DNA of 33,611 nt, taken from NCBI GenBank assembly GCA_017881795.1, contig JADGQM010000008.1, positions 1 through 33,611 of the forward strand, written 5' to 3'. The DNA comes from Syntrophobacteraceae bacterium. Lineage in GTDB: Bacteria; Desulfobacterota; Syntrophobacteria; Syntrophobacterales; Syntrophobacteraceae. The notes beneath the pieces are model-generated. The model was not told where the DNA came from, ran no database searches, and worked only from the letters and a program-made list of their open reading frames with translations. The position numbers and the translations under genes are program-made. Positions 23,828 to 30,326 of this stretch are shown here, piece after piece. The stretch's first letter is position 1. The number at the start of each line of letters is the position of its first letter.

Positions 23828-24021
23828 TTTTCATCCTGGAGCGACGCCCACAAAGCATCAAAATCGCCGCTATCTATCGAGGTGGCCACTTTGCTGGTCA
23901 CCGACCCTTATGGCTCCAATGGGTCACCCCAACAGGAGCCTGACGGCACAGTGAGTGACATTCCGATATTATTCTGTCTCCTGTCTCCTGCCTTCTATCT
24001 TTCCCCGTCTCACATCGGCCA

Positions 24022-24660
24022 CTACATATCCCACAGCACGTCTCCGCAAAGGTCCGGGGCGTGCGGCCGCGCCGAAAAAACACGGAATGCCTGCTTTTCC
24101 TTCCCGACGATGGTTGCTTCTCCGTGGCCGGGGTAGACCAGCGTCTCATCGGGCAGGTTAAAAATCTTTCGGGTAATCACTTCAATGATCTGCCGAAAGT
24201 CCTCGGGTGAGCGGGTATGACCCGGGCCTCCTGGAAACAGCGTATCACCCGCGATGAGGAAACGACCGATCAGAAAACACAGGCTGCCCGGCGTGTGTCC
24301 TGGCGTGTGCAGTACTTGGAGCTGCAGCGCTCCAAAAGAGACGACATCCCCATCCTGCAGCACCCTGTCGAGCGGCAAAGGCACAACTGGCGCATCTGCT
24401 GCATGAGCGGCCACCGGAACATTGAGAGAGGACTTGAGCTCGCCCAACCCATCGACATGATCCAGATGGCCGTGGGTGATCAGGATATACCGGGGATGGT
24501 GTCCCTTCAGCCTGGCCAGAATCTTCTCGGCTTCACCCGGGGCGTCAATCACGACGCAATCGCCAGTCTTCCGGCAGGTTAAGAGGTAAGTATTGGTTCC
24601 ATACTGACCCAATTCCAGTCGCTCAATTTCGATAATGCTGTTCTTTTCAACGGTTGTCAT
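24022..24660 (-). CDS. MBL-fold metallo-hydrolase (glyoxalase II-like)
   Basis: The 212-residue enzyme has the full metal-binding set of the metallo-beta-lactamase fold: H63, H65, D67 and H68 in THGHLDHVDG, H122 in HTPGHTPGS, D139 in AGDTLFPGG and H179 in YPGHGE. It resembles the short glyoxalase II-like hydrolases that lack the long C-terminal substrate domain, so a thioester substrate is likely but not proven. It should be cytoplasmic. It is convergent with the deacetylase gene and lies 80 bases downstream of the corrinoid activator, on the same strand. Confidence 0.88.
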   Translation of the reverse strand: MTTVEKNSIIEIERLELGQYGTNTYLLTCRKTGDCVVIDAPGEAEKILARLKGHHPRYILITHGHLDHVDGLGELKSSLNVPVAAHAADAPVVPLPLDRVLQDGDVVSFGALQLQVLHTPGHTPGSLCFLIGRFLIAGDTLFPGGPGHTRSPEDFRQIIEVITRKIFNLPDETLVYPGHGEATIVGKEKQAFRVFSARPHAPDLCGDVLWDM

Positions 24661-24740
24661 CTTTGCCTCGTGTTGCCTGACCCTGGCGCTTGCCAGGCGC
24701 TCAGGGTTGCCGTGTGAGAAGTCATGGCAGAAAATAGAAG

Positions 24741-26678
24741 TCAGAAATCAGGCATAAGCCGTGCTTTCAGTTTCGGGAAAAGGTTAAGATCTGTATGGGG
24801 TAAGAAAAGGGCCGCCACATAGTGACTCATATATGAGGGCGTCTCCGAAAGTTCGAAGTTCGTCATTTTTCTCATTGCTTTTACGACATCTTTTCTAATT
24901 TGATTAGTGAGGCAACATATTCTTGCGCCCATTAATGATCCATTTCCAATGTATGTAATTTTTTCCGGGTCGATTTCAGGCAACAACCCGATGGTCATTG
25001 CCTTGTCGATATCTATATGGCTTCCGAATCCTCCGGAAAGAATGATCCGATCAAGATTGGAGATGCTCAATCCGACCTCATCAAGCAGGGTTTGACAACC
25101 GCTATAGATGGCGCCCTTAGCGCGAATGAGATTGACGATGTCAATTTCAGTCAATACGATGTCTCTGTCGATCTGTGTTTCATTCTTCCAGGCTAACACA
25201 TATTCGTAGACACCGTCTGTTTCACGAATCCGATTTGACTTCAAGTCGTGACTAAATTTTCCACGACTATTGACAATGCCCAATTCAAATAGATTAGCTA
25301 CGATGTTAAACAACCCCGAACCGCAAATCCCTTTAGGCCTCACATTGCCGATAGTTATATTCATTGGTTCAAGGGTATATGGGTCTATTGAAAAATATTC
25401 AATAGCGCCTTGTTCAGCCCGCATGCCGAATTGAATCCCGCCGCCTTCAAAAGCAGGTCCAGCCGAGCAGGCAGCACAGGCGAGCCACTCCTTGTTGCCG
25501 ATAACGATCTCAGCGTTGGTGCCGATATCTATATATAGAGTTAAAAGATCCGACAGGTAAATGCCCGATCCCATTACACCGGCAATAATGTCACCCCCCA
25601 CAAAACTGGAAATATTGGGATAGACCAACGCCGTCGTATGATCGGCCAGGTCTATGCCTAAATCAACCGATCGGATTAGCGGATAAAGTGTTGATGCGGG
25701 TACATAGGGCGAACGTCTGATGTAGCGTGGATCTATCTTTAGTAGAATTTGGGTCATGGTGGTATTACCGGCTAAAGTAATGGTAGAGACTTCGTCGCGG
25801 TTAACACCCGATTCCTTGATGATTCTGTCGATAATCTTATTTATGGTTTGCGTGACAACTTCATGGAGTTGGTTCAATCCGCCCGGCTTTTCTGCAAACA
25901 TGATCCTGGTGATGATGTCCTCACCATAACTGATCTGACCGTTAAAATCGCCGTACTCGGCCAGAATATCCCCCGTAATGAGATTGATCAGTTGGCCATA
26001 GATGGTTGTTGTACCGATATCGATGGCTATGGCAAAGTTTCTGGCGGTGGTGTCTCCGGGTTGAATATTGATGATTTGAGTCCTTCCGCTATCCACAACT
26101 GGTCTTGCCAACGTTGCCGTAACCTTAAAGTTGGCTTTTCTGAAGATCTCAGGAAGCTTTCTAATAACCGGAAGGGAAACCACTAACCGATGTTCATCAT
26201 AATTGAGCTTTAAAAAACTGATCAGACGGCTGGTGTCAGCAAGATTATCTCGTGCGGAAGGCTCGGGGAGGTCCAGGTATCGTTTTTCAACCGGGGGGAT
26301 AAAGAGGCCTCTTTCCTTTAAATCCTCGAGATTAAGTTGCTGGACTCGCGCGGTCCGTCTAGTGGCACTGAATTTATTCAGTATGCTTGCGTCCACTTCC
26401 GATTCCACGGGAACGCGCACGATCAAATCACTCTTTATTCGGGAAAGACAAGCCAACCGATAGTTGTTTTCAAGATCCTCTTTGCTCAGTTGTTCTGAGA
26501 TCCCCTCTTCAACCTTACCACTTTCAATAATTACGCGGCATTTCCCACATTGCCCTTCACCTCCGCATGAAGCATTCACATGAACCCCCGCTTCCATAGC
26601 AGCCTCGATAAGACTTCCGCCATCGGGAGCACTGATTTCTCGGTTGTGCGGCAGGAACATCACTTTATGCGTAATCAT
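24741..26678 (-). CDS. Corrinoid activation protein (RACE; 2Fe-2S ferredoxin plus ASKHA domain)
   Basis: The 645-residue protein has an N-terminal plant-type [2Fe-2S] domain with C38, C44, C47 and C77 (ASCGGEGQCGKC, then RLACLSR), a linker domain, and a C-terminal ASKHA ATPase (DUF4445) from about 210. ASKHA motifs include AIDIGTTTIYGQL, TLAGNTTMTQ, YIDIGTNAEI and CSAGPAFEGGG. RACE proteins use ATP to drive reduction of inactive Co(II) corrinoid to Co(I) in methyltransferases. No methyltransferase or corrinoid protein gene is in the window, so its client is elsewhere. AAGGAGG precedes ATG 26678. It looks more AT-rich than the hydrogenase block. Confidence 0.9.
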   Translation of the reverse strand: MITHKVMFLPHNREISAPDGGSLIEAAMEAGVHVNASCGGEGQCGKCRVIIESGKVEEGISEQLSKEDLENNYRLACLSRIKSDLIVRVPVESEVDASILNKFSATRRTARVQQLNLEDLKERGLFIPPVEKRYLDLPEPSARDNLADTSRLISFLKLNYDEHRLVVSLPVIRKLPEIFRKANFKVTATLARPVVDSGRTQIINIQPGDTTARNFAIAIDIGTTTIYGQLINLITGDILAEYGDFNGQISYGEDIITRIMFAEKPGGLNQLHEVVTQTINKIIDRIIKESGVNRDEVSTITLAGNTTMTQILLKIDPRYIRRSPYVPASTLYPLIRSVDLGIDLADHTTALVYPNISSFVGGDIIAGVMGSGIYLSDLLTLYIDIGTNAEIVIGNKEWLACAACSAGPAFEGGGIQFGMRAEQGAIEYFSIDPYTLEPMNITIGNVRPKGICGSGLFNIVANLFELGIVNSRGKFSHDLKSNRIRETDGVYEYVLAWKNETQIDRDIVLTEIDIVNLIRAKGAIYSGCQTLLDEVGLSISNLDRIILSGGFGSHIDIDKAMTIGLLPEIDPEKITYIGNGSLMGARICCLTNQIRKDVVKAMRKMTNFELSETPSYMSHYVAALFLPHTDLNLFPKLKARLMPDF

Positions 26679-26826
26679 TTCGACCTCCTTATTCTCCTGT
26701 TAGCATTTTGCCGTCAAGAGCTGCAAGAGTACAGCGAGAGCTGGAGGATGAGCGTTCACTGATAAACGAAGTACGATGTGGAGATGCAAGGTTCCTGTCA
26801 AGAAAGAGACTGGGTGTCAAGTTGGA

Positions 26827-27285
26827 TCACTTACCTCTGACGACTGCTTCACCCGCTATTCGCCTGTCCACCGACCATTTCCCACCTCCGGAAATGAGGA
26901 GTGAACCAGCTATGGCAATCGCCAGTAAATGATATTCAAAGCCTTCTCCCGCCTGCTTTCCAAACCAATTCATGAAGAAGCCGTTAGGCCAATGGACTAA
27001 AACGATGGCCCCGATCATGTTGCACATAATCCCGAAGGCTCCCAAACGGGTCAGGCATCCCAGGATCAACCCCAGGCTTCCGAGAGATTCCGCCATGATC
27101 ACAAAAAAAGTGAGGACCGGCGGGATGTGCAGATGTTGAGCAAACGTGTCTATGGTTCCAAGAAAGCCATAGCCTCCGAACCACCCGAGCAGTTTCTGGG
27201 CTCCGTGTGGCAGCATCACCGCTCCGAGCATCACTCTGAGTATCAGGTTTGGCCATGAATCATTCGTCATGAAAAACCAATTCAT
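26827..27285 (-). CDS. DoxX-family membrane protein
   Basis: The 152-residue protein has four membrane helices and DoxX family motifs: LILRVMLGAVMLPHGAQKLLGWFGG at the start, then FFVIMAESLGSLGLILGCLTRLGA and HWPNGFFMNWFGKQAGEGFEYHLLAIAIAGSLLISGGGKWSVDRR. DoxX proteins are small inner-membrane proteins, some linked to thiosulfate or redox chemistry; the exact role is unknown. AGGGGGA lies six bases before ATG 27285. It is divergent from the VapBC module, and the intervening 279 bases hold two palindromes. Confidence 0.88.
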   Translation of the reverse strand: MNWFFMTNDSWPNLILRVMLGAVMLPHGAQKLLGWFGGYGFLGTIDTFAQHLHIPPVLTFFVIMAESLGSLGLILGCLTRLGAFGIMCNMIGAIVLVHWPNGFFMNWFGKQAGEGFEYHLLAIAIAGSLLISGGGKWSVDRRIAGEAVVRGK

Positions 27286-27409
27286 GAAATCCCCCTAAGA
27301 TCGAGATCAGTCGCGTTAACCTGTCGTTGACCCAAGCTTCGCCTTTTCGGCCGCTCTATGGTGTGGAGGCGTCCACAGAAAAAAATCCTAAACTGCTCAC
27401 TTCTCAATT

Positions 27410-27429
27410 ATGCTTTATCAATAAAGCAT
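27410..27429. promoter_or_regulatory. Palindrome in the DoxX-vapB intergenic region
   Basis: ATGCTTTAT-CA-ATAAAGCAT is a perfect 9-bp inverted repeat with a two-base centre, roughly midway between the divergent DoxX and vapB starts. The geometry fits a dimeric regulator site. Which regulator binds is unknown. Confidence 0.4.
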
Positions 27430-27455
27430 TCTAGCACAGCTTGACCACCAACTGA

Positions 27456-27467
27456 AACAACGTTGTT
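27456..27467. promoter_or_regulatory. Second palindrome upstream of vapB
   Basis: AACAACGTTGTT is a perfect 12-bp palindrome 98 bases before the vapB start. AbrB-type antitoxins usually repress their own operon through palindromic sites, so this is a candidate autoregulatory operator. Confidence 0.35.
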
Positions 27468-27564
27468 GAGTCACCGCACAGTAACAAAAAGCATTTACGA
27501 ACGCTGATGGATTGAGTTAAACTTCCCAGTGAAATGTAAAACTCTAGTATGGAGGTAAAACATT

Positions 27565-27813
27565 ATGCCAGTGGTAAAAACATCGTCCAAGGGGCAGATC
27601 GTGATCCCTAAAGAGATCCGCGATAAACTGGGAATTAACCCAGGGAGAAGAGTTTTGTTGAGGGTGGTAGGCGAGCATGCGGAAATTATCCCGATCCTTG
27701 AGGAACCGGTCAAGGCCTTGAGAGGGATGCTCCGGGCTGACACGTCGCTTGCCGCAGAGCTCTTGGAGGAGAGAAAGAAGGATGACGTTATCGATGAAAA
27801 GCGTCGTATTTGA
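27565..27813 (+). CDS. vapB: AbrB/SpoVT-fold antitoxin (VapB-like)
   Basis: The 82-residue protein starts with the swapped-hairpin AbrB domain: VKTSSKGQIVIPKEIRDKLGINPGRRVLLRVVGEHAEIIPI. The C-terminal 35 residues (LRADTSLAAELLEERKKDDVIDE) are charged and helical and should wrap and neutralise the toxin. The AbrB part normally binds the operon's own promoter. GGAGG lies about 10 bases before ATG 27565. It overlaps the PIN toxin gene by 32 bases. Confidence 0.92.
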   Translation: MPVVKTSSKGQIVIPKEIRDKLGINPGRRVLLRVVGEHAEIIPILEEPVKALRGMLRADTSLAAELLEERKKDDVIDEKRRI

Positions 27814-28192
27814 TTCCCACGCGATCTTGAGGTTTGCCCAGGACGAAGCGGGGGCCGACAAGGTCGAAGAGCTTCTCAAAGCGTCGGAAGACGGAAGAAT
27901 TCGGGCCTTCATCAACGAGATCAATCTGGGGGAGGTCTATTACATCACCATCAGAAAACTGGGCGCCGAATCGGCCATGCGCTTCCTGGAACAATTCACC
28001 ACCTTGGCCATCGAGCGGGTTCCTGCCTCCTGGGAAATCATTGAATCGGCCTCCCAAATAAAGGCTGACTATGCCGTTTCCTACGCCGATTGCTTGGCGA
28101 CAGCAACCGCACTCAAATACAACGCCGTGATCGTCACTGGCGATCCAGAGTTCAAAAAGATCGAACACAAGGTCGAAATCGACTGGATATGA
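27782..28192 (+). CDS. vapC: PIN-domain ribonuclease toxin (VapC-like)
   Basis: The 136-residue protein is a PIN-domain RNase. Acidic magnesium-binding residues appear in order: D11 in VVFDSHAIL, E in INEINLGEVYY, D in VSYADCLATATA and D in VTGDPEFK. VapC toxins cut tRNA or rRNA and stop translation until bound by VapB. ATG 27782 has GGAGGAGAG eight bases upstream, inside the antitoxin gene; ATG 27794 (MKSVVFD) is an alternative. The module lies between minus-strand genes. Confidence 0.92.
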   Translation: MTLSMKSVVFDSHAILRFAQDEAGADKVEELLKASEDGRIRAFINEINLGEVYYITIRKLGAESAMRFLEQFTTLAIERVPASWEIIESASQIKADYAVSYADCLATATALKYNAVIVTGDPEFKKIEHKVEIDWI

Positions 28193-28331
28193 TCCAAGAC
28201 CTTCATGGTCGATGGGAGCGACTGTTAGGGAGCGGATTGCATGCGCCCACAAACGATAGGGGATTCCATGTGTCTTTCAGCAGTCGTTGAAAATCGGATA
28301 TGAATGGTTACTTTCCATTGGTAGGCAACCA

Positions 28332-28475
28332 ATGTTGAGCAAGGAGGCTCCAAGGAAGCAAGGGCGTGCATATGGAGTCGTAAAGCATGGTTTGTGGTTT
28401 CGTGATGGCGGCGGTTTTTCCGCTGAGTCTACACTTTCCGTGCAAGAAGTTCAGGAGCAACTAAATCTACATTAG
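28332..28475 (+). CDS. Possible 47-residue small protein
   Basis: A short frame from ATG 28332 encodes MLSKEAPRKQGRAYGVVKHG and then LWFRDGGGFSAESTLSVQEVQEQLNLH. The composition is balanced and protein-like, but the ribosome-binding site is weak and I recognise no family. It sits 84 bases before the next small gene at 28560 on the same strand. Confidence 0.25.
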   Translation: MLSKEAPRKQGRAYGVVKHGLWFRDGGGFSAESTLSVQEVQEQLNLH

Positions 28476-28500
28476 TGATAAGCGAGAACCGACCATAGAT

Positions 28501-28545
28501 CGCCCTCCTTCCCAACCTGTGGGAAGGCATTGAAACAGAAGGGCG
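28501..28545 (+). promoter_or_regulatory. Structured leader before a small unknown gene
   Basis: CCTTCCC at 28507-28513 pairs with GGGAAGG at 28521-28527, and CGCCCT at 28501-28506 pairs with AGGGCG at 28540-28545, leaving a 12-base bulge on one side. It ends two bases before the GGAGG site of the gene at 28560. It could be a cis-acting leader that controls translation. Confidence 0.4.
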
Positions 28546-28559
28546 AGCGGAGGTGAGAT

Positions 28560-28880
28560 ATGGAACGTTTTGAGAGAGCCAAAGAGATTGTCGAGGGCAA
28601 GGCGAAGGACCTTTGCTATAAGACGCTCACTCTCGATCAGGTGAGCAAATCCGAGAGATGGCACCCGGTTGGAAAAAGAGGCGAAACGATGTGGGCCTAC
28701 GGTGAGCGGGTGCTTGCATTTGAAGATGGAACGCTGGCATTCAAGGAAAGCGGAGCTGAGCTGTTGGGTGCCTTAGATAAAGTTGATGAGATTGAGAAAT
28801 GGATCAATCTCCTGGATAGATTTCATGAGCGTTGGGAATGTGGACCAACCCCTGACTTTTCCATTTTTCATGTCGCCTGA
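28560..28880 (+). CDS. Hypothetical protein, 106 residues
   Basis: A good ribosome-binding site (GGAGGTGAG) precedes ATG 28560. The protein is soluble and mixed alpha/beta, rich in charged residues (SERWHPVGKRGETMWAYGERVLAFEDGTLAFKESG), and ends with a helix (LLGALDKVDEIEKWINLLDRFHERWE). The C-terminal WECGPTPDFSIF is distinctive, but I do not recognise a family. It is convergent with the minus-strand gene at 29122-29373. A structured leader precedes it. Confidence 0.65.
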   Translation: MERFERAKEIVEGKAKDLCYKTLTLDQVSKSERWHPVGKRGETMWAYGERVLAFEDGTLAFKESGAELLGALDKVDEIEKWINLLDRFHERWECGPTPDFSIFHVA

Positions 28881-28892
28881 AATTTCGCCAGG

Positions 28893-28929
28893 AAAAAAAA
28901 GCTGCCGTGGCTCTGGTGGGCCACGGCAG
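28893..28929 (-). terminator. Intrinsic terminator for the minus strand
   Basis: CTGCCGTGGC at 28902-28911 pairs with GCCACGGCAG at 28920-28929, and on the minus strand the stem is followed by eight U (28893-28900). This is a classic intrinsic terminator for a transcript arriving from 29122-29373. It also sits 21 bases after the stop of the convergent gene at 28560-28880. Confidence 0.8.
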
Positions 28930-28959
28930 GACGAAACAGCAGCGTGGACGAGGCTACGC

Positions 28960-29109
28960 TAGTGTCCGTCCATCCGGAACGTCTCATATCCGAGTTCATC
29001 CTGTAGGGGAGGGGTTCATCCCCTCCCGAAACGTGTCGGAATTATTGCTGCTGCCGGGCAGGCATAAAGCCCGCCTCTACTCGATGGGTGAGCTACCGGA
29101 TGGACACTA
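28960..29109. mobile_element. Candidate 150-bp MITE with TA ends
   Basis: The left end TAGTGTCCGTCCATCCGGA at 28960-28978 and the right end ACCGGATGGACACTA at 29095-29109 are inverted repeats, apart from an extra GTCC in the left arm. TA flanks each end, as in Tc1/mariner-type target duplications. Inside, GGGAGGGG at 29007-29014 pairs with 29020-29027, and a GGGCAGGC...GCCCGCC hairpin follows. There is no coding capacity. It lies between the end of the gene at 29122 and its terminator. Without it the terminator would be about 43 bases after the stop. Confidence 0.55.
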
Positions 29110-29121
29110 CACTAACCGGAA

Positions 29122-29373
29122 TTAGCTCAGCTCGAAATTCTTAACAAACTGGCCGATTTGAACTCCCAGGTAAATGCACTGAACCCCGTCAAGGCAGGCT
29201 TCTGCATCCTTCCTCTCGAGATGAGTGGTCAATTCATGCTTGCCCTTGGAAAGATGCACGATCCACGCGTCTTTCTTGTCATCGAAACACACGGATAGCG
29301 CGAGGTCGTGTTTCTTGATTTCCGGGTACATTTCGCGCAGTTTGGTATCCAATAATTTCGGATCGATGCTCAT
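29122..29373 (-). CDS. Hypothetical protein, 83 residues
   Basis: ATG 29373 has AAAGGAG seven bases upstream, so I start there rather than at an upstream in-frame ATG. The product MSIDPKLLDTKLREMYPEIK continues with HDLALSVCFDDKKDAWIVHLSKGKHELTTHLERKDAEACLDGVQCIYLGVQIGQFVKNF. The pattern of strands (DAWIVHLSKG, ELTTHLERKDAEACLDG) suggests a small alpha/beta domain like those with a charged strand pair and a final helix. I recognise no named family. The gene ends 193 bases before its likely terminator, with a candidate MITE in between. Confidence 0.7.
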   Translation of the reverse strand: MSIDPKLLDTKLREMYPEIKKHDLALSVCFDDKKDAWIVHLSKGKHELTTHLERKDAEACLDGVQCIYLGVQIGQFVKNFELS

Positions 29374-29575
29374 GCTTTCTCCTTTCGTGTTAAACCAAGT
29401 CTTGTTTGTGCTCATCATTGAGCAAGGCTTGCGCCAACAATATTAGGCCTTCAAAACTGTCTCTCACCCTCCTCCTATGCTCAAGATGGCAATCTCCGCA
29501 CTTGCAGGGATAAGATGCCTCACATGGTCTTGTTCCTCTCCTTCCGCTTTCCTCGCTCCCAGGCGCATGCGTCCC

Positions 29576-29770
29576 TCATTCTTCCCACGCAATACATTCC
29601 TCGGGGCAGGCGGTAATGGCGTCTTCAATGCAATCTTCGTCCCCTCCCTCGGGAAGGACCACGTGTGCTGCCTCACCCCCCTCGTCCATTTCAAAGACTT
29701 CCGGGCAAAGCTCTGCGCAGCTGCCACACCCGGTGCAACAAGCTTCATCAAGAACGACCGATCTTCCCAT
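29576..29770 (-). CDS. Ferredoxin, single [4Fe-4S] cluster type
   Basis: The 64-residue protein has CTGCGSCAELCPEVF near the start (C12, C15, C18, C22) and CPEECIAW near the end. This is the layout of single-cluster ferredoxins such as D. africanus ferredoxin I: three ligands in CxxCxxC plus a distant C-P cysteine, with the other two cysteines able to form a disulfide. It should carry electrons in the cytoplasm. ATG 29770 has AAAGGAG eight bases upstream. A cupin gene lies 28 bases upstream on the same strand, so the two form a probable operon. Upstream ATG 29815 would add a poor N-terminus. Confidence 0.92.
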   Translation of the reverse strand: MGRSVVLDEACCTGCGSCAELCPEVFEMDEGGEAAHVVLPEGGDEDCIEDAITACPEECIAWEE

Positions 29771-29798
29771 GTTTTTCTCCTTTGATTGATTGTTCCCG

Positions 29799-30116
29799 CT
29801 AGATTGGCGGGGCAATCGTCACTAAGAGGCGGAGGTCGGTTTTCGCCTTTAGCCCGTGGGGCTCGCTGATATCTGAAATGAGCACATCACCCGTTTTTGC
29901 CGGAAGTGAAACCCCATCCCTGCCCAGGAACTCTCCTTCACCCTCGATGACCACCAAGCTTACCTGCCCCTCTATGTCATGAGAGTGCACGGGCAATTCC
30001 TGCCCCGCTTTGAAGTTAAAGTTGAGGATTTTAAAATAAGGCGAATCGTGAATTAAAAGCCTCTTGAACGTGTTCTCACTGAAATCGTTCGCTTCATAGA
30101 AGTTGATCTTTTCCAT
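29799..30116 (-). CDS. Cupin-domain protein
   Basis: The 105-residue protein is a single small cupin barrel. The two metal-binding motifs are visible: PVHSHDIEGQVSLVVIEGEGEF (H, H and E) and PAKTGDVLISDISEPHGL with the last histidine. Metal binding is likely, but the function is open; small cupins range from isomerases to sensory or protective proteins. It is 28 bases upstream of the ferredoxin gene in the same direction and starts at ATG 30116. The neighbouring qNOR gene ends 210 bases before it. Confidence 0.85.
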   Translation of the reverse strand: MEKINFYEANDFSENTFKRLLIHDSPYFKILNFNFKAGQELPVHSHDIEGQVSLVVIEGEGEFLGRDGVSLPAKTGDVLISDISEPHGLKAKTDLRLLVTIAPPI

Positions 30117-30326
30117 TTAGCATTCCTTCCTTCTGCTTCGTTGGCCATACAATCTTTGCCGTGCTGACGGGCAACCGCTATCTTCGCTGTGTTAAAGCTA
30201 AGCAACGTTGGGGACAAAGCAAATTATCCAACACTCCTTGCAAAGTGTTTCGTCCGAAAGGGCCGGCATTGGACTCAAATTCAGCCACGAGGTTGCTGGA
30301 AAACGGTTGCGGCGCAGGGTGCTCCC

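Noticed and set aside
28907-29125. Plus-strand 72-residue frame
   Set aside because: It runs across the terminator stem and the whole candidate MITE, and has no coding character.
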